Positions 27,009 to 34,459 of a stretch of DNA of 64,000 nucleotides are shown piece by piece. The stretch lies in assembly GCF_010731855.1 (NCBI RefSeq), contig NZ_AP022620.1:5084001-5148000 (forward strand), read 5' to 3'. Positions within the stretch are counted from its first letter, which is position 1, and each line of letters starts with the position of its first letter. Source of the stretch: Mycolicibacterium anyangense (GTDB lineage Bacteria > Actinomycetota > Actinomycetes > Mycobacteriales > Mycobacteriaceae). The notes beneath the pieces were generated by a model. The model did not search any database and had not been told where the DNA came from. It saw only the letters and a program-made list of their open reading frames with translations. The position numbers and the translations under genes are program-made.

Positions 27009-27956
27009 TTAATTGACTGCCTTTTCGCAGGTGAACTGGCATACGTCGGTGTAGCCGTTACGGAACAGATCGGCGCACCCGGTCAGGTACCTGTGGAAGC
27101 GCTCGTAGATCTCCGCGGAGGTGATGGCGATGGCCTCGTCCTTCGTGTCCTCCAGGTTCGACGCCCAGGTATCGAGCGTGCGGGCGTAATGCGGCTGCAG
27201 ATGCTGCTCGCGGGTCACGGCATACCCCGCGGTGACCGCGTGCTTGCGCACCATCGACGCCAGGGGCAGACGGCCACCGGGGTAGATCTCGTCCATGATG
27301 AACTTGATGAACCGCACCCGGGACATGGTCAGCGGCAGTCCCTTGGCCTTGATCTCCTCGTCCTCGGGAATGATGATCGTGTGTAGCAGCATCACCCCGT
27401 CGTCGGGCAGCCAGCTGAACGTCTTCTTGAAGTAGTCGTCGTACTTGTTGAAGCCGAAGTGCTCGAAGGCGCCGATGGATACGATCCGATCCACCTTGCC
27501 GTCGAACTCCTCCCACGGCTGCAGGCGAACTTCCTTGTGCCGCAGGCTTTTCGAGTTGGCGAACCAGTGCTCTTCGATGTGGCGGCGCTGGTTTTCCGAC
27601 AGCGTCAAACCGATCACATTGACGTCGTACTTCTCGACCGCCCGCATGATCGTCGAGCCCCAGCCGCAGCCGATGTCGAGCAGCGTCATGCCGGGCTGCA
27701 GGCCCAGCTTGCCCAGCGCCAGGTCGACCTTGGCCAGCTGCGCTTCTTCCAGCGTCATCTCGTCGTGCTCGAAGTAGGCACAGCTGTAGGTCTGGGTGGG
27801 GTCTTGCCAGAGCTTGAAGAACTCGTTGGAGATGTCGTAGTGGAACTGGACTTCGTCCTTGTCTGAACCGCGGGTCTGCGAGGCGGATTTCGACAGCCAT
27901 TGAGACTGAGCGTGGGGGATGGATTGCGACACGGCCGTCCTCAGGGCAGGGGTCAT
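27009..27956 (-). CDS. Cyclopropane mycolic acid synthase family methyltransferase
   Basis: The ATG at 27956 gives 315 residues. Conserved blocks: [60 protein letters not shown], and the active-site loop [17 protein letters not shown]. The bicarbonate-binding Glu and following His are intact. It resembles MmaA2/CmaA/PcaA enzymes, which cyclopropanate or methylate meromycolate double bonds. Exact position and stereochemistry cannot be told. It is probably cotranscribed with the UmaA-like gene. Confidence 0.88.
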   Translation of the reverse strand: MTPALRTAVSQSIPHAQSQWLSKSASQTRGSDKDEVQFHYDISNEFFKLWQDPTQTYSCAYFEHDEMTLEEAQLAKVDLALGKLGLQPGMTLLDIGCGWGSTIMRAVEKYDVNVIGLTLSENQRRHIEEHWFANSKSLRHKEVRLQPWEEFDGKVDRIVSIGAFEHFGFNKYDDYFKKTFSWLPDDGVMLLHTIIIPEDEEIKAKGLPLTMSRVRFIKFIMDEIYPGGRLPLASMVRKHAVTAGYAVTREQHLQPHYARTLDTWASNLEDTKDEAIAITSAEIYERFHRYLTGCADLFRNGYTDVCQFTCEKAVN

Positions 27957-28014
27957 CGGTCGCAGTGTGCGTACCCGCATCCGTGCCGACTCAATCACCC
28001 GATACCGTCATCTG

Positions 28015-28551
28015 ATGGCCGACCAAGATCGTGTTCGCTGGGACCACCGGTACGCGGACCGCGAGCCCGGCCCGACCGGGCTGCCGACGGTATTCGCTGA
28101 ATTCGAGAATGCCTTCCCCGTCACAGGATTCGCTCTTGACCTGGCATGCGGGCAGGGCACGGCGTCGGTGTGGCTGGCGTTGCGCGGCCTCGAGGTACTG
28201 GGTGTCGACGTGTCACCGGTCGCCATTGCGCGCGCACGGGAATTGGCTGCCCGCAATGGCGTTGAGGATCGAGCCCGTTTCGAGGTGGTGGACCTCGACC
28301 ACGGTCTGCCGCCGGGGCCGCCCGCGGACGTCATCCTGTGCCACAAGTTCCGGGACCGCCGGCTGGACACCGCGATCCTCGACCGGTTGGCCCCGGGCGG
28401 GCTGCTGGCGATCAGCGCGCTCAGCGAGGTCGGTGCCCGGCCCGGGCCGTTCCGGGTGCCCGCCGGTGAGCTGACACGAGTCTTTGCTGAGCTGGACCTG
28501 ATCGGCGCGTCGGAGGCCGATGGTGAGGCGTGGCTGATCGGCAAGCGTTAG
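28015..28551 (+). CDS. Class I SAM-dependent methyltransferase
   Basis: The ATG at 28015 gives 178 residues (MADQDRVRWDHRYADREPG). The SAM motif is ALDLACGQGTASVWLALRG, followed by VLGVDVSPVAIARARE. RWDHRYADR at the N-terminus is shared with small TehB-like and thiopurine-like methyltransferases. The substrate is unknown. It is divergent from the mycolate methyltransferase gene with about 58 bp between starts. Confidence 0.78.
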   Translation: MADQDRVRWDHRYADREPGPTGLPTVFAEFENAFPVTGFALDLACGQGTASVWLALRGLEVLGVDVSPVAIARARELAARNGVEDRARFEVVDLDHGLPPGPPADVILCHKFRDRRLDTAILDRLAPGGLLAISALSEVGARPGPFRVPAGELTRVFAELDLIGASEADGEAWLIGKR

Positions 28552-28655
28552 CGACGAATTCGACTGCACGACCGTTAATTTCACTTCCAGGGTTCCTGGA
28601 TGGTCGTCGTGCATAATCGTCGTCGGATCGGGACCGTCACTAGGGGAGGAACGCA

Positions 28656-29069
28656 ATGAAGCGAACCCTGATCGTCGCTGCACTGGCCGTGGGGTTCGCC
28701 GCACCGGCACACGCCGCCGATCCCAACGTCATCGGCACCTTCGAGTTCAAGGCAGGCGGGGTCAGCTCCACCTGGGTGCTCACCCCCTGCGCCGACGACA
28801 CCGACCACTGTGTCCACGTCGCCTCCACCGGAATGGCCGGCCAGCAGCCCTTCACCGGTGATGCGTTCTGGTCGGTGGGCTCATGGATCCTGCAGGTCGA
28901 GCAGCCTGATGCGATCACCTGCAACGACGGTGCCGCGCACCCCGGCCTGATGACCTATTCATGGGATGCGGCCACCTTCACCGGCTGGGCCGGCATCTAC
29001 AACTCGGGTGTGTGTGACGGAAAATCGGGCAGCATCGCCGCACCGTTCACCCTGACCCGAACGGCCTAA
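28656..29069 (+). CDS. Small secreted protein of unknown function
   Basis: The 137-residue protein begins MKRTLIVAALAVGFAAPAHA, a clear Sec signal peptide with cleavage after AHA at residue 20. The mature part is beta-rich with four Cys (PCADDTDHC, TCNDG, GVCDG) that could form two disulfides. AGGVSSTWVLTPC and WSVGSWILQVEQ suggest a compact sandwich, common among mycobacterial secreted proteins. A ribosome site GGGGAGG precedes the start. Function unknown. Confidence 0.75.
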   Translation: MKRTLIVAALAVGFAAPAHAADPNVIGTFEFKAGGVSSTWVLTPCADDTDHCVHVASTGMAGQQPFTGDAFWSVGSWILQVEQPDAITCNDGAAHPGLMTYSWDAATFTGWAGIYNSGVCDGKSGSIAAPFTLTRTA

Positions 29070-29914
29070 CGCAGCTTGACCATCCGCGTCGTCGAACTCT
29101 CGTCGAGTTCGACGATGTCGGAGCGCGAGCGCAAGAAGTCGCTGAACGATTTGAAGCCCAGCGACTTCTCCGAGAACGACGGATCCATTCGCTTCATCTG
29201 CGCCTTGACCGTCGAGTTGTGCAGCCACTCCACGTCGTCCTTCTCCAGGCCGATCTGTAGTGCCCGCTCGAGCAGTGCGGTGGCCGCCCCTTGCGGATCG
29301 GGGGGTTCGGGCTCTGCCGACCTGGTGCGTTTGGTACGCGGTTTGTCCGGGACGGCCGGTGGCTCGTAGACCGGCACCCCGGGCAGGGCGTCGTAGATGA
29401 CGAACTCGTCGCACGCCGCGGCCAGCGAGCGGCTCGACGCCCCGGCCACCCCGATGCCCACCACGTAGCGGCCCAACCTCTTGCAGCGCTGCGCCAGCGG
29501 AATGTAGTCCGAATCGCCGGCGACGATCACCACGTGGGTCAGGTCGGGCAGCCGGAACATGTCCTCCACGGCGTCGACGGCCAGCCGGATGTCGGCGGCG
29601 TTCTTGCCGTAGGCCGCCGCCGGGAACAGCTGCACCAGGTCGACGGCTCGGCCCACCAACTGCTCGCGGTACTCGGAGTTGACCTCGGCCGACCAGTCGG
29701 CGTAGGCCCGGGTCAGGACCACCGTCCCGAACGACGACGCGAAATCGAGCACCGCCCCGACGTCCACCCGGGCCAGGGCGAGCTTGGCCGGGTCCAGTCC
29801 CTTGGCCTTGTCACGCTGAAAAGAGTTGCGGCCGTTGACTTGGTCGTAACGCGAGATCACGATGTTGTCGAAGTCGAGGTACACCGCGACGCGGGCCGCA
29901 CCGGGTTCGGTCAT
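29066..29914 (-). CDS. NYN-domain ribonuclease-like protein with C-terminal LOTUS/OST-HTH domain
   Basis: The 282-residue protein begins with an NYN (PIN-like) domain: VAVYLDFDNIVISRYD, KNAADIRLAVDAVEDM and VIVAGDSDYIPLAQRCKRLG supply the acidic residues (D-x-D, D, D-x-D) for metal-dependent RNA cleavage. A linker (about 175-215) rich in Lys/Arg/Pro leads to a C-terminal OST-HTH/LOTUS-like domain (NSTVKAQMKRMDPSFSEKSLGFKSF). NYN-LOTUS proteins are thought to bind and cut RNA. It is cytoplasmic and convergent with the secreted protein gene by overlapping stops. Confidence 0.85.
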   Translation of the reverse strand: MTEPGAARVAVYLDFDNIVISRYDQVNGRNSFQRDKAKGLDPAKLALARVDVGAVLDFASSFGTVVLTRAYADWSAEVNSEYREQLVGRAVDLVQLFPAAAYGKNAADIRLAVDAVEDMFRLPDLTHVVIVAGDSDYIPLAQRCKRLGRYVVGIGVAGASSRSLAAACDEFVIYDALPGVPVYEPPAVPDKPRTKRTRSAEPEPPDPQGAATALLERALQIGLEKDDVEWLHNSTVKAQMKRMDPSFSEKSLGFKSFSDFLRSRSDIVELDESSTTRMVKLR

Positions 29915-30055
29915 GTGCTGAAGTCTTGTCCATGTTGTGACGAACGGCGCGCTATTGCACAGAACGTTTCTGTCGGCTGTCCCGTCTATGCTTGGGGAGC
30001 CCTTCGATCGGGGGGCTCTTCGGCGAGAATGGCCGACCCTTTAATGGAGTGATTG

Positions 30056-31312
30056 GTGTCTTTGAGTCGTCGTGCGCGCGGTGCCTGGCTCGCCGCCGTC
30101 TTTGCCGTGCTAGCCGTACTGGGCGGCGTGGTGATCTCGACGACGCCGCACTGCCCGGAGCGCTGCCGTACCGAGGCCGCCGCGCAGGTACCCCTGCCGC
30201 CGCCGTCGAAGGATCCGGCCGCCGTCACCGTCACCCCGGCCGACGGCGCCACCGACGTCGACCCGCTGTCCTCGGTCACCGCCGTCGCCCAGTCCGGCAT
30301 GCTCACCCACGTCAGCCTGGTCAACGACGCCGGTAAGTCGGTGCCCGGGGTGGTGACCCCCGACTTCAAGACCTGGAAGCCGACCGTCCCGCTGGGCTAC
30401 GGCCGCGGCTACACCCTGACCGTGGACGCTCGGGGACCCGGTGGCGTCCCGTCCTCGGTCACCTCGACATTCCAGACGCTGGTGCCCAGTAACCAGACCC
30501 AGGTGTATCTGACGGCCCCCGGTGGCCGGCCGCTCGACGGTGCGACGCTGGGCATCGGCGCCATCGTGGTCGCCCACTTCGACGAGCCGATCGGTGATCG
30601 CGCTGCGGCCGAACGGCGGTTGAGCGTCACCACCTCGCCGCCGGTCACCGGCTCGTGGTACTGGGTGGACGATCAGAATGCGCACTGGCGCCCCGAAAAG
30701 TATTACGCGCCAGGAACTTCCGTCACAGTCAAGGCCGGTATCTACGGTGCGCCGCTGGGTGACGGCCTCTACGGCCAGCAGGACAGCACAGCGACCTTCA
30801 CCATCGGCCGGGCGCATGTCTCGGTCGCCGACGACACCACCAAGCAGGTCAGCGTCTACGACAACGGCCAGCTGGTGCGCACCATGCCGACATCGATGGG
30901 AATGGGCGGCACCGAGACCATCGACGGCCAGACGCTGTCGTTCTGGACTCCGCCCGGGGTCTACACCGTGATGGACAAGGCCAACCCGGTGATCATGGAT
31001 TCGTCCACCTACGGCTTGCCGATCAACTCGCGGCTGGGCTATCGCGAGACCATCCCGTACGCCACCCGGATCAGTACTGACGGCATCTATCTGCACCAGC
31101 TCAACGCGACGGTGTGGGCGCAGGGCAACACCAACACCTCGCACGGTTGCCTGAACCTCAACAGCGACAACGCCCAGTGGTTCTACGACTTCTCCCAGCC
31201 GGGGGACGTGGTGGAGGTTCGCAACACGGGCGGCCCGCCGCTGCAGGTGTGGCAAAACGGTGACTGGACGCTGCCGTGGGCGCAGTGGCTCAAGGGCAGT
31301 GCGCTGCGCTAG
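30056..31312 (+). CDS. L,D-transpeptidase with Ig-like domains (tandem copy 1)
   Basis: The GTG at 30056 is preceded by GGAG eight bases upstream and gives 418 residues. The membrane segment (about 12-30) is followed by a short CPERC motif and a Pro-rich linker. Two Ig-like domains (about 55-245) and a YkuD catalytic domain follow. Catalytic Cys is C365 in SHGCLNL; HQLNATVWAQGN with its His precedes. These enzymes form 3-3 cross-links in peptidoglycan. It aligns along its length with the next gene; both have CPxxC after the membrane segment and the same C-terminal WxxWLKGSAL. Confidence 0.92.
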   Translation: MSLSRRARGAWLAAVFAVLAVLGGVVISTTPHCPERCRTEAAAQVPLPPPSKDPAAVTVTPADGATDVDPLSSVTAVAQSGMLTHVSLVNDAGKSVPGVVTPDFKTWKPTVPLGYGRGYTLTVDARGPGGVPSSVTSTFQTLVPSNQTQVYLTAPGGRPLDGATLGIGAIVVAHFDEPIGDRAAAERRLSVTTSPPVTGSWYWVDDQNAHWRPEKYYAPGTSVTVKAGIYGAPLGDGLYGQQDSTATFTIGRAHVSVADDTTKQVSVYDNGQLVRTMPTSMGMGGTETIDGQTLSFWTPPGVYTVMDKANPVIMDSSTYGLPINSRLGYRETIPYATRISTDGIYLHQLNATVWAQGNTNTSHGCLNLNSDNAQWFYDFSQPGDVVEVRNTGGPPLQVWQNGDWTLPWAQWLKGSALR

Positions 31313-31469
31313 TGACGAGTATGGCTCGGCTAAGGGATGGGTATTTGCTGCAGGTCAGCGTCGATCCCTGTCTCGTCGCGTCGAAACCGAGGCGGGTTTC
31401 CGTCTATGATCGCAGTCGTCAATGGTGACGCCGGCAACATATCGTCGACCAGCTGTGGAGTGAATTTCG

Positions 31470-32738
31470 GTGAGCGGTCCCGGTCGTGCAAGCACGGCGA
31501 TCCTGGTAGTGGGCGCATTGCTCCTTGCCGTTCTCGGAAGCGACGTCGCGGGCCTGCCCGGATGCCCGGACGGGTGCAAGACGCCCGCCGCCGCCGCGGC
31601 AGCCGTGGCCCCGCCCGAGACCCCGAAACCGCCGCTGCTGGGCGTTGCTCCGGCGAACGGATCGGCTGACCTGAGCCCGCTGAGCCGAGTTTCGGCGCAA
31701 GTGGTCGCCGGCAGCCTCACCAATGTGTCTCTCGTCGACGACTACGGCAACACCGTTGCGGGCGCACTCTCGGCGGACGGTTCGTCATGGCAGCCCACCG
31801 AACCGTTGAAGTACGGGCGCAACTACACCATGCAGGTCGCCAGCCTCGGCGCCAGCGGCGTGCCACTGGCGCGCACCACCACCTTCGCCACCGCGACACC
31901 GGACAACCTGGCCGCGGTCTACCTCGAAACGCCCGGTGGTCTGCCCATCCACGAAGACCAGCGCTACGGCATCGGCACGATCATCTCCGCGCGGTTCGAC
32001 GAGCCGATCACCGACAAGGCGGCGGCCGAACGTCAACTCGTGGTGACGACCAACCCGCCGATCAAGGGTTCCTGGTACTGGGTCGACGATGCCACCGCAC
32101 ACTGGCGCCCGGAGAAGTACTACAGCCCCGGCACCACGGTGACCGTCGCGGCGAACCTCTTCGGGGTGGCGCTCGGTGACGGCCTCTACGGCCAGAACAA
32201 CGAGAAGGCCACGCTGACGATCGGCGACGCGCATGTGTCGATCGCTGACGACACCACCAAGACGGTCAACGTCTTCGACAACGGCAAGCTGGTGCGCAGC
32301 ATGCCGACGTCGATGGGCCGCGGTGGCACGGAAGTGATTGCAGGCAAGACTTTCTCGTTCTGGACACCGCCCGGGGTGTACACCGTGATCGACAAAGCCG
32401 ACGTGGTGACCATGGACTCTTCGACCTATGGCCTGCCCGTCGCGTCGTCGATGGGGTACAAGCTCAAGATCCCGTTCGCCACCAGGATCAGCACCGATGG
32501 CATCTATCTGCACCAACTCAACGAGACGGTGTGGGCGCAGGGCAACACCAATACCTCGCACGGCTGCCTGAACCTCAATAGCGACAACGCCCAGTGGTTC
32601 TACAACTTCGCCCAGCCCGGCGATGTGGTCGAAGTGCGCAACACCGGTGGCCCGCGACTGCAGATCTGGCAGAACGGTGACTGGTCGCTGTCGTGGGCCG
32701 ACTGGCTCAAGGGCAGCGCTCTGACGCCCAAGCCCTGA
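31470..32738 (+). CDS. L,D-transpeptidase with Ig-like domains (tandem copy 2)
   Basis: The GTG at 31470 gives 422 residues. A signal/anchor segment is followed by GLPGCPDGC, which contains a possible but weak lipobox. Ig-like domains occupy about 55-250 and the YkuD domain about 255-390, with catalytic C366 in SHGCLNLNSDNAQWFY. It is a clear tandem paralogue of the preceding gene (157 bp apart). Duplication fits roles under different growth phases or beta-lactam stress, as with LdtMt paralogues; specific roles are inferred. Confidence 0.92.
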   Translation: MSGPGRASTAILVVGALLLAVLGSDVAGLPGCPDGCKTPAAAAAAVAPPETPKPPLLGVAPANGSADLSPLSRVSAQVVAGSLTNVSLVDDYGNTVAGALSADGSSWQPTEPLKYGRNYTMQVASLGASGVPLARTTTFATATPDNLAAVYLETPGGLPIHEDQRYGIGTIISARFDEPITDKAAAERQLVVTTNPPIKGSWYWVDDATAHWRPEKYYSPGTTVTVAANLFGVALGDGLYGQNNEKATLTIGDAHVSIADDTTKTVNVFDNGKLVRSMPTSMGRGGTEVIAGKTFSFWTPPGVYTVIDKADVVTMDSSTYGLPVASSMGYKLKIPFATRISTDGIYLHQLNETVWAQGNTNTSHGCLNLNSDNAQWFYNFAQPGDVVEVRNTGGPRLQIWQNGDWSLSWADWLKGSALTPKP

Positions 32739-32750
32739 TTCGTCGTTCCG

Positions 32751-32767
32751 ATACCCCCGGTAGGTAT
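32751..32767. promoter_or_regulatory. CsoR/RicR-like copper operator palindrome
   Basis: ATACC-N7-GGTAT is a 17-bp palindrome with inner TACC-CCC-GGTA symmetry. It resembles C-rich/G-rich palindromes bound by CsoR-type Cu(I) repressors. It overlaps a putative -10 (TATAGA at 32764-32769) and lies 12 bp before the metallothionein ATG, where a bound repressor would block transcription. Confidence 0.6.
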
Positions 32768-32779
32768 AGAATCGGGTGC

Positions 32780-32878
32780 ATGAGTGAACCGACAACGTCG
32801 TCTACCTGCAGCAACCCGGACTGTACGTGCAAGAACTGCACGTGCGGAGACAACTGCAGCTGTGGGAAGTCCGACTAG
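32780..32878 (+). CDS. Small metallothionein-like Cys-rich protein
   Basis: The ATG at 32780 opens 32 codons (MSEPTTSSTCSNPDCTCKNC and on to CGKSD). Seven Cys (10, 15, 17, 20, 22, 26, 28) include three C-x-C pairs, the hallmark of metallothioneins that chelate Cu(I) or Zn(II). It differs in sequence from M. tuberculosis MymT. A -10-like TATAGA lies about 10 bp before the ATG with no ribosome site, so the mRNA may be leaderless. A palindromic operator overlaps the -10, consistent with copper-responsive repression. Confidence 0.75.
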   Translation: MSEPTTSSTCSNPDCTCKNCTCGDNCSCGKSD

Positions 32879-32924
32879 GCAACAGTGATGCCGGTGACCG
32901 GCGGCGACGTGATTGCCGTCGCCG

Positions 32925-33884
32925 CTAGTCGGCTTGGCTCTTCCTGACGCCGCGGCCCGAGCCTCCGGTGGCCGTCTTTCTGGCCGGGGTGCCCGCCGTC
33001 TCGGCATCTGAACGCGGGACCGCACGGTGGGCGGACGCCGAACCCGTGCCGCTGAGGTCGGCGGCCGGCGTGGCATGGGTGCGAATGGCGGCCAGTGCGG
33101 CGCGGCCGGAGCTCGCGACGCTGCGTTGCGCAGCTGTGGCTGACTGACGTGCTACCGGGTCAGTGGTTGCCGACTGCGCCTGTGCTGCAACTGGAGTGGA
33201 GGGCTGGAACAGCGTCGACACACTCTGATAGATCGCATCGAGCGGAGCGCTGATGAGGGTGGTAACGGCTCGCAAGACCGCGGCCCCGATGTCGAAGTGT
33301 GGATTACCGCCCACCACATTCGTGTACAGCTCCTTCCAGGCGGCGGTAACGACGGCAGCGGGCAGCGTGATGGGAAGCGTGGCATACGAGAAAGCCGCCG
33401 CGGCGACCGCTTTGACGACGTCAGCCAATGCCTGGAGCGATGGCACGGCGGCGGTCTGCAGAGGCTGAGCTGGGGCAGGTGCTGCCGCCGACGGCAGGAA
33501 TGCTGACAGTTTCGACGAGATCAGCAACGGGGGGCCGACGAGAAAGACACCGGCTCCGACGACCGCGCTGAGCACGAGGTCTGCGCTGTAGTTGCCGCGA
33601 ATGATATTGAGCACGAGGCTGAATCCGACACCGAGAGCGATGCTGGCCGGCAGCGTGATGGGAAGTGCCGCATACCACAGCGGTGTTGCGGCGATGAGCG
33701 CGGCGAGCTCGATGATGTCGTTGATGGTCGGCGTGGCGGCAGCGGCCGCATCAAGTTGGACATCGGCAATGCTGATGGTCGCGATGGCGGCCGCTTCAGG
33801 GGCTTTCGGGGGAGTAGCGACCAGCCCCAGCAGGACGACTAGCGCGGCCATTGCCGCGGACAGTCGCGCGACGAGTGCGGTCAC
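32925..33884 (-). CDS. Exported Ala-rich mycobacterial protein with internal duplication
   Basis: The GTG at 33884 gives 319 residues with an N-terminal hydrophobic signal (about 7-28). Two copies of a related segment occur: WYAALPITLPASIALGVGFS and SYATLPITLPAAVVTAAWKE, about 110 residues apart, each followed by N-x-x-x-G-N. Hydrophobic stretches suggest membrane association. The last 80 residues are basic, Ala/Ser/Thr-rich and low complexity, ending GRGVRKSQAD. I do not recognise a family beyond Ala-rich mycobacterial exported proteins. Confidence 0.65.
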   Translation of the reverse strand: MTALVARLSAAMAALVVLLGLVATPPKAPEAAAIATISIADVQLDAAAAATPTINDIIELAALIAATPLWYAALPITLPASIALGVGFSLVLNIIRGNYSADLVLSAVVGAGVFLVGPPLLISSKLSAFLPSAAAPAPAQPLQTAAVPSLQALADVVKAVAAAAFSYATLPITLPAAVVTAAWKELYTNVVGGNPHFDIGAAVLRAVTTLISAPLDAIYQSVSTLFQPSTPVAAQAQSATTDPVARQSATAAQRSVASSGRAALAAIRTHATPAADLSGTGSASAHRAVPRSDAETAGTPARKTATGGSGRGVRKSQAD

Positions 33885-34459
33885 AGGGCACCCCCGATCA
33901 GCCAGTGAGCGGCACTGGCTACTCCAGCATTGTGCTGGCTCGACGCCGATATTGACGCCCAATGGTCCCGAACAGTTCGAGTGCTGTGTGATTTATGGCG
34001 TGTATGCCGCCGGTCGGCCCGTCAGACGGGGTGGACCGCCGCGGCTGAGGCCACCCGTCGGCCTTCGCGAGGGTGCGTGTCAGTACGCCGACACGCCGTC
34101 ATTGTGGACAGTTGGCGCACGCTCGCGGCGCTGCGAGTGCCGGATCTGTTTTGCTGGAAGTGCCCTACATGTCAATTTGAGGGTCACGATTCGGTGTCGC
34201 TGCCCCGTGCATCCCTACCTGTGAACTGGCTTTGAGCTGCGCTGATCGTGGCGTCGTCGGCAAAACTCCTGCTCACATGTGGCGACGCCCGGGCTATCCC
34301 CTAATCCCCTAATCGGCATTGCTGGGTTATCCCGGTAGGGGCCCTATGCGGTAGGGGACTGCGCCCCATGTTGGGGGTCCAGGCTTGTCCATAGCGTGGC
34401 TATCAGTCACCGGGTGAGGCCGGCGATACAGGTTTCCCGTAGATGAAAGGCATTCCGAC
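33885..34459. other. 575-bp intergenic region upstream of the iniB-like gene
   Basis: No credible gene is seen here. The first 350 bp hold no features I recognise. The last 170 bp hold the CCCCTA/TAGGGG motif cluster described separately and probably the iniB-like promoter and leader. Confidence 0.6.
34296..34357. promoter_or_regulatory. Cluster of CCCCTA / TAGGGG repeats upstream of iniB-like gene
   Basis: Two tandem ATCCCCTA units (34296-34303 and 34304-34311) are followed by two direct CGGTAGGGG units (34333-34341 and 34349-34357, period 16). The second pair is the inverted complement core of the first. This layout, 100-165 bp before the start codon, is typical of transcription-factor binding sites. 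The factor is unknown. Confidence 0.5.

Noticed and set aside
30110..31255. Minus-strand frame of 381 codons opposite the first L,D-transpeptidase
   Set aside because: GC-driven shadow frame; the plus strand encodes a full transpeptidase.
33930..34235. Short frames in the 575-bp region before the IniB-like gene
   Set aside because: No start context or protein-like pattern; overlapping frames of equal quality.
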